Positions 1 through 6,082 of a stretch of DNA of 12,291 nt are shown piece after piece; the first letter of the stretch is position 1, and each line of letters starts with the position of its first letter. The DNA lies in assembly GCA_015488855.1 (NCBI GenBank), contig WFMY01000033.1, forward strand, positions 1-12,291, in the 5' to 3' direction. Below the pieces are notes generated by a model. The model was not told the origin of the DNA. It ran no database searches and saw only the letters and a program-made list of their open reading frames with translations. The translations under genes were made by a program, and so were the position numbers. Origin of the DNA: Helicobacteraceae bacterium. Lineage in GTDB: Bacteria; Campylobacterota; Campylobacteria; Campylobacterales; Sulfurimonadaceae.

Positions 1-92
1 CGCTGAGAATGCCCTTGCGTATAAGCATCACGAATCTCTGTAGCAGTAATAAGAGGAGTAATTTCTTTTATATCATATTTTTTTAAAATCAT
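1..92 (-). CDS. 5' end of an unidentified protein gene (partial)
   Basis: An open frame on the minus strand begins with ATG at 92-90 and runs off the left edge, giving about 30 residues that start MILKKYDIKEITPLITATEI. A stop codon (TAG, 95-93) lies directly upstream in frame, so this ATG is the first possible ATG. No strong Shine-Dalgarno is visible; AAAGATAG lies just before it. A TATAAT (minus, 143-138) would place a transcript start near 131, about 40 bases upstream. The fragment is too short to recognise a family, and I assign no function. It is divergent from moaC. That it is a real gene is inferred from the open frame and the promoter-like sequence. Confidence 0.5.
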   Translation of the reverse strand, partial: MILKKYDIKEITPLITATEIRDAYTQGHSQ

Positions 93-137
93 CTATCTTT
101 ATGTCTTTTTTCTAGTTGGTATATTTTAACTAAAAAA

Positions 138-143
138 ATTATA
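138..143 (-). promoter_or_regulatory. Candidate -10 box for the left-edge minus-strand gene
   Basis: A perfect TATAAT on the minus strand, about 46 bases upstream of the ATG at 92. No convincing -35 is seen at 16-18 bases, which is common in Campylobacterota promoters. Assigned by sequence only. Confidence 0.4.
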
Positions 144-201
144 CCCCTCCCTGCTCAAAAGTTAGCTTAAAGTTAAAAATAGAGATAATGGTACAAAATT
201 T

Positions 202-241
202 ATTATATCAATACCTAAAATTATTTAATACTTGATATAAT
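202..241 (+). promoter_or_regulatory. moaC extended -10 promoter within a 10-bp inverted repeat
   Basis: TGATATAAT at 233-241 is a perfect extended -10 (TG-N-TATAAT). It would start a transcript near 248, about 20 bases before the moaC ATG. The same ten bases, TTGATATAAT, occur in inverse orientation at 211-202 and are separated by 20 bases (212-231). The upstream copy could act as a divergent extended -10 for the minus strand, or the two arms could be an operator. Confidence 0.55.
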
Positions 242-268
242 TGTAAAAACTATCAAAAAGACTAAGAA

Positions 269-739
269 ATGAACCTAACACACCTTGATGAAAACCAAAG
301 ACCAAAAATGGTCGATGTAAGTGACAAAAACCAAACAACGAGAGTAGCAGTAGCGAGTGGGATCATAGAGATGAGCCAAGATGCTTATGAAGCTATAGTG
401 ACCGAAAAAACAAAAAAAGGTCCTGTGCTTCAAACTGCCGTTATCGCAGCTATCATGGGTGTCAAAAAGACAAGCGATCTCATCCCAATGTGCCATCCAC
501 TCAATCTCAGTGGTATCAACTGTGATGTCCAAGAGTTATCTGACTTACCAGGTTTCAAACTCACAGTAACGGCAAAGCTTACAGGACAAACAGGGGTAGA
601 GATGGAGGCGCTTACAGGGACATCCATAGGATTACTTACCATCTACGATATGGTTAAGGCGATAGACAAAGGGATGGTTATCCGCCATGTCCAACTTGAG
701 AAAAAGTCAGGAGGTAAAAGTGGAGATTATCAACGATAG
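269..739 (+). CDS. moaC: Cyclic pyranopterin monophosphate synthase MoaC
   Basis: MoaC acts after MoaA in molybdenum cofactor synthesis and forms cyclic pyranopterin monophosphate from the 3',8-cyclo-GTP intermediate in the cytoplasm. At 156 residues it has the normal family length. Visible family motifs are MVDVSDK (14-20), KKGPVLQTA (49-57), the metal/substrate region LIPMCHPL (71-78), TGVEMEALT (108-116) and the C-terminal KSGGKSGDY (146-154). By alignment from memory with E. coli MoaC, the catalytic residues K51, D128 and K131 correspond to K50, D127 and K130. It starts with ATG about 20 bases after the predicted transcript start, with only a weak ribosome site. The next gene overlaps its last codons, so the two are translationally coupled. 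Its product serves molybdoenzymes such as the SoxC encoded in this window. Confidence 0.96.
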   Translation: MNLTHLDENQRPKMVDVSDKNQTTRVAVASGIIEMSQDAYEAIVTEKTKKGPVLQTAVIAAIMGVKKTSDLIPMCHPLNLSGINCDVQELSDLPGFKLTVTAKLTGQTGVEMEALTGTSIGLLTIYDMVKAIDKGMVIRHVQLEKKSGGKSGDYQR

Positions 740-989
740 CAAACAAAAAGTGGAGTTAGAATACCCACTAAAGTGGAGCTACAAGCTCATCTCTTTAGAT
801 AAAGAGTTGATACAAAAGGTGGTTCATGAGGTTATCTCAGAGAGGGAACATACACTCACCCACTCTAACAAAAGTAAAACAGGTAAATTTGTAAGTATGA
901 ACCTTGATCTACTCGTTCATAATGAAGATGACAGAAACTTTATCTTTGAAGCACTTAAAGTGCATCAAGACATCAAAATGGTACTATAA
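720..989 (+). CDS. DUF493 (HP0495/YbeD-like) small protein
   Basis: This gene encodes a small cytoplasmic protein of the DUF493/YbeD family, resembling H. pylori HP0495; its function is not established. I choose the GTG at 720 instead of the ATG at 687. A consensus AGGAGG (709-714) stands exactly five bases before this GTG. The 89 residues obtained also match the usual family length of about 86-90 and begin just ahead of the conserved region [10 protein letters not shown]. Further family-like segments are [19 protein letters not shown] and the C-terminal VHQDIKMVL. The start lies inside moaC, giving a 20-base overlap, so expression probably depends on moaC translation. An ATG at 687 would give 100 residues and a longer overlap, with no ribosome site nearby. 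Confidence 0.85.
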   Translation: MEIINDSKQKVELEYPLKWSYKLISLDKELIQKVVHEVISEREHTLTHSNKSKTGKFVSMNLDLLVHNEDDRNFIFEALKVHQDIKMVL

Positions 990-1004
990 AACGAAGGAGT
1001 TTTT

Positions 1005-2057
1005 ATGAAAATTGATAAAATACAAGAGCATCTTAAAAAGGTATATAATCTTAGATTTAAAAGTGTTCAAAAGAGAGTAACACATGCTATACAAGAGACA
1101 GAATCTGCAGGTATGAACCTCACTGATCTCAACCTCAATGAGATGAAATCACTTACTTTGACAGTGCTTGATCTTGAAACAACTAAAGTTCATGCTGAAG
1201 TTGAAGACCTTCTTGCAAAAAAAGAAAAGATACAAATAGAACTTGACAAAAAGCTAGATGCACTCCAAGATATAAAGTATGATGTGTTTAATGCTATACA
1301 AGAGCATATAAGTGATGAGGACAGTCTCACTCTTTCTAAACTCCATCAAGTAAAATTGCAGTCAGTAGATATCTTTGATCTACTAAGTGAGATGGTTGAG
1401 TCTGCTATCATCACCTCTTTAGAAAAAGCAAAAGATTCACAAGTCAGTGAGCATATCAATGAAGTAATTAAAAATCTTACTTATGAAGCCATCAAAGAGG
1501 GTTCACTCAATAGCATTCGCATAAGAAAGATACTCTCCACAATTCTTAACTCTGCTATAGAATTGGCAGAAGCTACACCCAACCAAGCCAGTATCATACT
1601 TGAAGCCACCCTCAAGGGTATGAGAAGCGGTTTAACTCGTGCTATAGATAGATTTAAACAGCGTATCATGTACACACCTATAGAAGCTAAACATATTCTC
1701 ATAGAGGACTATGATACTATTATGGAGGACTTAAATCAAACAGACACGCTTTTCCTTCAAATCATTCAAACACAAGCAAATGAAAGCTCCAATCAAACAA
1801 GAAAACTCCTTGTTGAGATCAATCAAAAGATGCATTATGATTTAGAAGAGTTGGTACATATCTCAAAAGAAACAGCAGATGCCATGAAAGAAAGGTTCTC
1901 ATCATTTGCAAAAAAAGCAGTCACAAAAACAGAAGAAGCGCTCAAATCTCCAAAAGCACAAGAAGCAAAAGAGATGGGTAAACAGGCATGGGGTGTAGCT
2001 AAAGTAGCTCTAAGCAATGCTATAAAATCTGGCAAAGAATTTATAGATAAAAAGTAA
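1005..2057 (+). CDS. Alpha-helical coiled-coil protein of unknown function
   Basis: This 350-residue protein lacks a signal peptide and obvious membrane segments, so it is probably cytoplasmic. It is almost entirely helix-forming and contains no cysteine. Heptad-like charged stretches occur around residues 55-95 and 255-300. The C-terminus (about 300-350) is lysine- and alanine-rich, with repeated K-x-x-E/A patterns like those of phasins or histone-like tails. It starts at ATG 1005 with a strong ribosome site, GAAGGAG (993-999), five bases away. Only 15 bases separate it from the DUF493 gene, so moaC, DUF493 and this gene appear to form one operon. It ends just before the convergent hairpins. 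I do not firmly recognise the family; it may belong to one of the DUFs restricted to sulfur-oxidising Campylobacterota. No function is assigned. Confidence 0.85.
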   Translation: MKIDKIQEHLKKVYNLRFKSVQKRVTHAIQETESAGMNLTDLNLNEMKSLTLTVLDLETTKVHAEVEDLLAKKEKIQIELDKKLDALQDIKYDVFNAIQEHISDEDSLTLSKLHQVKLQSVDIFDLLSEMVESAIITSLEKAKDSQVSEHINEVIKNLTYEAIKEGSLNSIRIRKILSTILNSAIELAEATPNQASIILEATLKGMRSGLTRAIDRFKQRIMYTPIEAKHILIEDYDTIMEDLNQTDTLFLQIIQTQANESSNQTRKLLVEINQKMHYDLEELVHISKETADAMKERFSSFAKKAVTKTEEALKSPKAQEAKEMGKQAWGVAKVALSNAIKSGKEFIDKK

Positions 2058-2068
2058 AAAACTTGTTC

Positions 2069-2107
2069 AACCCAAATTATGCAATAAAAATTTCTAAAAT
2101 TTGGGTT
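2069..2107. terminator. Intergenic inverted repeat between convergent genes
   Basis: The perfect 10-bp arms AACCCAAATT (2069-2078) and AATTTGGGTT (2098-2107) surround a 19-base loop that contains an A-run (plus strand) or T-run (minus strand). The repeat sits between the ends of the plus-strand operon and the soxF gene. It probably contributes to termination in one or both directions, although the loop is longer than usual. Confidence 0.5.
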
Positions 2108-2134
2108 CAAATAAATCCTAAAAGGATTTATTTG
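2108..2134. terminator. Strong hairpin at the 3' end of soxF (probable bidirectional terminator)
   Basis: The arms CAAATAAATCCT (2108-2119) and AGGATTTATTTG (2123-2134) form a perfect 12-bp stem with a 3-base loop. The distal arm covers the stop codon and end of the minus-strand soxF gene. On the minus strand the stem ends in TTTATTTG, and the T-rich loop of the next repeat follows. The position between convergent genes fits a shared terminator. Confidence 0.65.
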
Positions 2135-3474
2135 TCGAACATATCAGCATAAAGTGCATTCGCCCACTCAAATACCGACTTAGCATTGACTGCACCATCT
2201 TGTTTCCAATCTTCACTACTTAAAGTATCTGCAAAACTAAATGTTTTATCATTTTTATTGTATGCATACTGAGTATAGATATAGATAGCTTTTAGAGGTT
2301 TTGTCTCAACTACAGAAAAACATGTGGTTGTTGGTGGTTCCCATTTAATAGTTTTACTTTTATTGATTTTTTTTGCTATCAACTTTGCTACAAAATGGCC
2401 TTCAGTATTTGATGTATTTCCAGATTTTGAAAATCCCATAGGACGCGAATCACCTGTAATATATACATTTTCGAGACCATTCACTTCATAGGTAAGTTCA
2501 TTTATATCACCTTCAAGCATATTTTTTGCATCTCTTGCAATGCCACAACGCTCAAGTATCTTTGCACCTCGAACATGTGGATAAAATGCTGCATCCTCAA
2601 ATGCAATCTCATCAAATTCAGTTTTTACAACTTTTTTATCAAGATCTATCTTCTTAATTTTTGTATTTGGGATATATTCTAAATAATCTGCATACAGATC
2701 ATCAAATGCGGATTGAAAACCTTTTTTCTTAATGGTAATAGTATTGTTTTCATCAAGTAAGATCACTTTTGCATTAAGCTTTTTCTGCTTAAAATGATCT
2801 GCGATAATACATGCTCTCTCATAAGGGGCAGGTAAACATCTATAATTTCCGCTTGGGACTGTTAAGATAAAATTACCACCTTTAAAGTTTTGAATCTTAT
2901 TTTTAAGTGTAATATGTTCAGAACCAGGAATAAAACCTGCTGGATACTCTTGTCGAAGTCTTGTTTCAAGAGCAATATCGGTAGTCCATCGCGAATAATC
3001 ATAATCAATTCCTGGTGCAAATACCAAGTAATCATAAGATATATCACCATCACTTGTATGTAAAATCTTATTTTTCTTATCCATACCAGTTGCTGCTGCA
3101 TGAAAAAAAGTATAATTATTATTTCTAGCAGCTTCAAGATAATCATGAACTAAGTACTTTAAATCTACTATATCAACAAGCCATAGATTACTCATAGGAC
3201 AGGATACAAATTCATATCGTTGCTCAACAAGTACAACATCAGCTGTTGGTGCAAATATCTTTGTGTATTTAGCTATGGAAAGCCCAGACCAACCACCGCC
3301 AACAACTACAATTCTAGGACCTTTTGGTTTGCTAATCGGAGCAGCATAGTCAGATGCCTTTGCACTTGAAATCTTTTCTGGATGAGCATCTTGTGATTTT
3401 TGACATCCACTAATCGCTGTAGCAACAGCAACAGCACCGGTAAATTTTAACGCGTTTCTTCTTGATATAGCCAT
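2128..3474 (-). CDS. soxF: SoxF/FccB-like sulfide dehydrogenase flavoprotein, Tat lipoprotein
   Basis: FAD-dependent oxidoreductase of the flavocytochrome c sulfide dehydrogenase flavoprotein family, which oxidises sulfide in the periplasm and passes electrons to a c-type cytochrome. The N-terminus carries a twin-arginine motif (SRRNALKF, 4-11), a hydrophobic stretch and a lipobox ISGC (C24), so a Tat-exported lipoprotein is likely. The FAD-binding Rossmann loop is VVVGGGWSG (56-64). Cysteines C92, C213 and C385 have nearly the spacing of A. vinosum FccB Cys42 (covalent FAD), Cys161 and Cys337 (redox disulfide), as recalled. A second FAD motif, YITGD, is at 338-342. It starts at ATG 3474 after GAGGAG. 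No FccA/SoxE cytochrome gene adjoins it. It is the last gene of the sox cluster, 42 bases after the MOSC gene. The symbol follows the sox context; fccB is equally defensible. Confidence 0.85.
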   Translation of the reverse strand: MAISRRNALKFTGAVAVATAISGCQKSQDAHPEKISSAKASDYAAPISKPKGPRIVVVGGGWSGLSIAKYTKIFAPTADVVLVEQRYEFVSCPMSNLWLVDIVDLKYLVHDYLEAARNNNYTFFHAAATGMDKKNKILHTSDGDISYDYLVFAPGIDYDYSRWTTDIALETRLRQEYPAGFIPGSEHITLKNKIQNFKGGNFILTVPSGNYRCLPAPYERACIIADHFKQKKLNAKVILLDENNTITIKKKGFQSAFDDLYADYLEYIPNTKIKKIDLDKKVVKTEFDEIAFEDAAFYPHVRGAKILERCGIARDAKNMLEGDINELTYEVNGLENVYITGDSRPMGFSKSGNTSNTEGHFVAKLIAKKINKSKTIKWEPPTTTCFSVVETKPLKAIYIYTQYAYNKNDKTFSFADTLSSEDWKQDGAVNAKSVFEWANALYADMFDK

Positions 3475-3498
3475 TATATCTCCTCACTTATTTGTGAT

Positions 3499-3504
3499 AT
3501 TATA
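3499..3504 (-). promoter_or_regulatory. Candidate internal -10 box before soxF
   Basis: A perfect TATAAT on the minus strand in the 42-base gap between the MOSC gene and soxF. It is preceded by TG and by a T-rich stretch, and would start a transcript about 18 bases before the soxF ATG. soxF could therefore also be expressed separately. The region is AT-rich, so a chance match is possible. Confidence 0.35.
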
Positions 3505-3516
3505 CACCATAAATTC

Positions 3517-3951
3517 TTATAAAAGAAAAATATCATCATTTTTATATATAGATCCACTACTAATAACTTTAGCAAATATACCTCTATCATCTTTGAGTAG
3601 TTTTGGCAATTTCGCATCTACTTTTGCTAAACTATTACAAAGTGTACAGTTTTGAGAGATCTCTAATGTAACTTCACCAACTTGAAGTCTAGCACCTGGT
3701 TTCAAATGATACGGATTATAGTCTATCAATAGATTTTCTCCCAATGCACTGTAAGGTGCATCGATACCATGAAATTGAGCCAAGTCATAACTCGCTTTAG
3801 TAGCGATTAAAACTGATCTCTGTATATTTCTATTATAATATTTGTCTTCTATAACACCTTTTTCATCTAGTGTTAATTTAGCTGGATTTACTCTACCATT
3901 ATCTGTAGAATAAAATAATTCCAATACTTTTCCAATAGGATTAGATAGCAT
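3517..3951 (-). CDS. MOSC-domain protein
   Basis: This small (144-residue) stand-alone MOSC-domain protein has no signal peptide and is probably cytoplasmic. MOSC domains are sulfur-carrier or molybdenum-cofactor-binding modules found in Moco sulfurase, YiiM and mARC; they use a conserved cysteine. Visible features are an N-terminal strand GKVLELFYS (7-15), the family motif LGENLLID (70-77), PGARLQVGEVTLEIS (85-99) and the cysteine segment NCTLCNSL (101-108). C105 aligns with the conserved MOSC cysteine and C102 makes an additional CxxC pair. Its place between the SoxH-like gene and soxF suggests a link to SoxC cofactor maturation or to sulfur transfer, but this is inference. The ATG at 3951 has no strong ribosome site, only GTGAGC about ten bases upstream. 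Confidence 0.85.
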   Translation of the reverse strand: MLSNPIGKVLELFYSTDNGRVNPAKLTLDEKGVIEDKYYNRNIQRSVLIATKASYDLAQFHGIDAPYSALGENLLIDYNPYHLKPGARLQVGEVTLEISQNCTLCNSLAKVDAKLPKLLKDDRGIFAKVISSGSIYKNDDIFLL

Positions 3952-4010
3952 GGTTGATGCTCACTTTTAAATAATTTAGTATGGTTAAAAAAGGGTTTTA
4001 CATTGTAGTA

Positions 4011-4035
4011 CACAAAACCACTTATTGGTTTTGTG
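4011..4035 (-). terminator. Hairpin between soxH and the MOSC gene
   Basis: CACAAAACCA (4011-4020) and TGGTTTTGTG (4026-4035) form a perfect 10-bp stem with a 5-base loop, inside the 145-base gap after the soxH stop. On the minus strand a T6 run follows only some 18-20 bases later (plus 3988-3993). It could therefore be a weak terminator that separates soxCDYZH from MOSC-soxF, or an RNA-stabilising hairpin. Confidence 0.45.
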
Positions 4036-4096
4036 CATATCTGAATAGTAAGAATAGAACAATTATGAAAAATTAATTATCTTGAACCTAAGAATA

Positions 4097-5209
4097 TTAA
4101 TCTTCGTCATCTACCACATCGTCATCATCATACATTTCAAGCTCTTCATAAGATCTAAAAACATTACCTGGACTTAAAATATAGTACAAATCTTTATCTC
4201 TAAATTCATCAAGAGTTACATATTTTGTAATGTAATCAGCTGGAATCTCTTCATCAATCCCTTCAATTACTCTATCTTTGATAAGAGTAAAGTATTTTAC
4301 AGACTCTTCTGTAGCACTTTTGTCAGTTACAAAACCATGACCAGGAACTAAGTGATTCCAATCTCTTGATCTGATAGCTTTAAGAGCATTCAGTTGACCG
4401 ATGACGATACCATCACGGTTTGATGTAACACGACCATTCATAACAACATCTGCAACTAATGCAACTTTATCATCTGGAAGATATAAGAACCAATCCTCTT
4501 CAGAGTGAGCATAACCAACTTTTACATACTCTAGTTTTACACCATGTAGATTAAAAGTTTTTGTATCACTAAATGATTTATCAACTGGAATTAGCTTAGT
4601 CCCTCTGATAGCATTTTGATAAAGCGCTCGAATCATTCTAGTTTGTGGTGGCACTTTTCTAGTATTTTCACCTGCTTCACCAGTGTGCTCATCATAACCT
4701 AGGTAATTTATATTAATAGAGGTAGGACCGTATATGGTAGCTCCTTGAGTCTCTTTATAGTAGTTGTTACCTAACCAGTGATCATCATGTTCATGACTCA
4801 CAAATACAGTCTTAACCGGCATATCTTTAATCTTTTTCATAGCAGCATGTGCTTGTTTAGCAAATATAAACGAGGGACCTGAATCCCATGCTATCCAACT
4901 ATCGTCACCCTTGATATAACAACTGTTTGACATATCTCCAGCATTATCTTTTGTTGGCATCTGCATTGCACCAAAGAAACACCAAACTCTTTTACTAATC
5001 TGAACAGGATGAAGATTATAGTTCCATTCTGGATTCTGACCAACTCTATTTTCATCTTGGAAACCTGGATAGTCCCAATCATACATGATAAAATTCCCAT
5101 CAATATCAAGTTTATGGGGATGTTTAACATCTATACTTAAATTTCCAACAAATGGCAACGCTAATGCGCCTGCCACAAGTGCAAATAAGATAATTAATTT
5201 GTTTTTCAT
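4097..5209 (-). CDS. soxH: SoxH-like periplasmic metallo-beta-lactamase-fold hydrolase
   Basis: This 370-residue metallo-hydrolase has an N-terminal signal peptide (about residues 1-22, KNKLIILFALVAGALA), so it acts in the periplasm. The metal site is complete: HEHDDH (H139, H141, D143, H144), then AHSEED (H235), VAD (D254) and PGHG (H291), the standard binuclear pattern of the fold. The early region VWCFFGAMQMPTKDNAG followed by NSCYIKG and WIAWDSGP fits the SoxH/quinoprotein-relay metallohydrolase group. The substrate of SoxH is not established; a thiol-ester or sulfur-carrier hydrolase role is often suggested. An acidic tail, DDDDVVDDED, ends the protein. It starts at ATG 5209 after AAGGA, 22 bases downstream of soxZ, so it is in the soxCDYZ operon. 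The symbol rests on domain type plus sox context. Confidence 0.8.
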   Translation of the reverse strand: MKNKLIILFALVAGALALPFVGNLSIDVKHPHKLDIDGNFIMYDWDYPGFQDENRVGQNPEWNYNLHPVQISKRVWCFFGAMQMPTKDNAGDMSNSCYIKGDDSWIAWDSGPSFIFAKQAHAAMKKIKDMPVKTVFVSHEHDDHWLGNNYYKETQGATIYGPTSININYLGYDEHTGEAGENTRKVPPQTRMIRALYQNAIRGTKLIPVDKSFSDTKTFNLHGVKLEYVKVGYAHSEEDWFLYLPDDKVALVADVVMNGRVTSNRDGIVIGQLNALKAIRSRDWNHLVPGHGFVTDKSATEESVKYFTLIKDRVIEGIDEEIPADYITKYVTLDEFRDKDLYYILSPGNVFRSYEELEMYDDDDVVDDED

Positions 5210-5231
5210 AAGTATCCTTACCTAAAAATTA

Positions 5232-5534
5232 TTACTTAATTTTTTTCTTAGCTGTAATCGTTTTACCATTGTTATCAGTTACAGTAAATACGATTTTCTC
5301 ACCTTTTTTTCCTGACTTAGTTTTAAACTTAAGAAGAGGGTTTTCAGACATAAATCCACTCATAGAAACTTCATATACAACTTTACCATCAATAGTTGCT
5401 ACAACTTGTCTAATGTATGATGGTTCAACACCTGTTTTCTTTGCTTGTTCTGTATCAGCCATTAAGCTAGTGAACATTGCTTTTACTTTAGTAATACCTT
5501 TTTTGTTTTTTGCCTTAATTTTTGCTTTACCCAT
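5232..5534 (-). CDS. soxZ: Thiosulfate oxidation carrier protein SoxZ
   Basis: SoxZ is the partner of SoxY in the periplasmic carrier to which sulfur substrates are attached. At 100 residues it is of normal length. Recognisable family features are KAMFTSLMADTEQAKKTG (18-35), the segment IRQVVATIDGKVVYEV, the SENPLLKFK motif (64-72) and the closing VTDNNGKTITAKK. It has no signal peptide, as expected, because SoxZ is exported with Tat-borne SoxY. The start at ATG 5534 follows AAAGGA at good spacing. It lies 61 bases after soxY, and an RNA hairpin covers the soxY stop. Confidence is high from the pairing with soxY. Confidence 0.95.
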   Translation of the reverse strand: MGKAKIKAKNKKGITKVKAMFTSLMADTEQAKKTGVEPSYIRQVVATIDGKVVYEVSMSGFMSENPLLKFKTKSGKKGEKIVFTVTDNNGKTITAKKKIK

Positions 5535-5583
5535 AATATTTCCTTTAATATTTATTTTATTTTTGTACTTTTAAATCTTTGTG

Positions 5584-5606
5584 GTGGGGGTTAACTCAAC
5601 CTCCAC
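5584..5606 (-). other. Hairpin across the soxY stop codon, before soxZ
   Basis: On the minus strand GTGGAGGTT (5606-5598) pairs with AACCCCCAC (5592-5584) in 8 of 9 positions, with one A-C mismatch and a 5-base loop. The first arm includes the last two glycine codons of the SoxY GGCGG motif and touches the cysteine codon. No T-tract follows, so an RNA-processing or stability element is more likely than a terminator. Confidence 0.4.
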
Positions 5607-6057
5607 AACCACCGATAGAAACATCAATCTCTTTTTTAGTACTATAAAGTTTACCAGTTCCTCTTTCTTTACCTACAACAGTAACGAAAGCAGTTTGTCT
5701 CATTTTGATACGAACATCATAATCAATGATAGCATCAACAGGTACAGTAAATACGCAAGATAAAGCTCTTGGGTTAGCATCTTGGAAAAGTGCAACAGTT
5801 TCTAAATCTAATTTAGATTTGATAGTAATTGGGATAGACCCACCATTTTCAGCTAGCTTTGGAGCTTTGAAAGAGATTTTATCACTCTCAGTTGGAGTAC
5901 CACCAAACAATGCCTTAATAGCATCAACTGACTTCTCAGCTGCCCATGCTTCTGGTTTAGTAGCTCTAAAATCTACTGCTTTTAAACTTGTTGTTGGTGC
6001 AACGATTGCAGCAAATGCTACAAGTCCTACACCCTTGAAAAATTTTCTTCTATCCAT
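5596..6057 (-). CDS. soxY: Thiosulfate oxidation carrier protein SoxY
   Basis: SoxY holds the sulfur substrate covalently on a C-terminal cysteine while the other Sox enzymes act on it in the periplasm. The protein has 153 residues and ends in the hallmark GGCGG with C151 as the carrier cysteine. The N-terminus has a Tat motif, DRRKFFKG (2-9), followed by a hydrophobic stretch and a probable cleavage site near SLKA (24-27). Downstream segments SIPITIK and ANPRALSCVFTVP fit the SoxY immunoglobulin-like fold. An additional cysteine, C101, sits in the middle of the domain; most SoxY proteins I recall have only the terminal one. It starts at ATG 6057 after AAAGGA, 25 bases after soxD. It is probably the second SoxY copy of the genome, because soxXAB are not here. 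Confidence 0.96.
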   Translation of the reverse strand: MDRRKFFKGVGLVAFAAIVAPTTSLKAVDFRATKPEAWAAEKSVDAIKALFGGTPTESDKISFKAPKLAENGGSIPITIKSKLDLETVALFQDANPRALSCVFTVPVDAIIDYDVRIKMRQTAFVTVVGKERGTGKLYSTKKEIDVSIGGCGG

Positions 6058-6082
6058 TTTATTTCCTTTATATTAATGTAAA

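Noticed and set aside
687..719. ATG at 687 as the start of the DUF493 gene.
   Set aside because: It has no ribosome site and gives a protein longer than the family; GTG 720 has AGGAGG at ideal spacing.
5269..5574. Plus-strand open frame of 101 codons opposite soxZ, with hydrophobic translation.
   Set aside because: The hydrophobic stretch is the antisense reading of lysine-rich soxZ codons; soxZ is certain.
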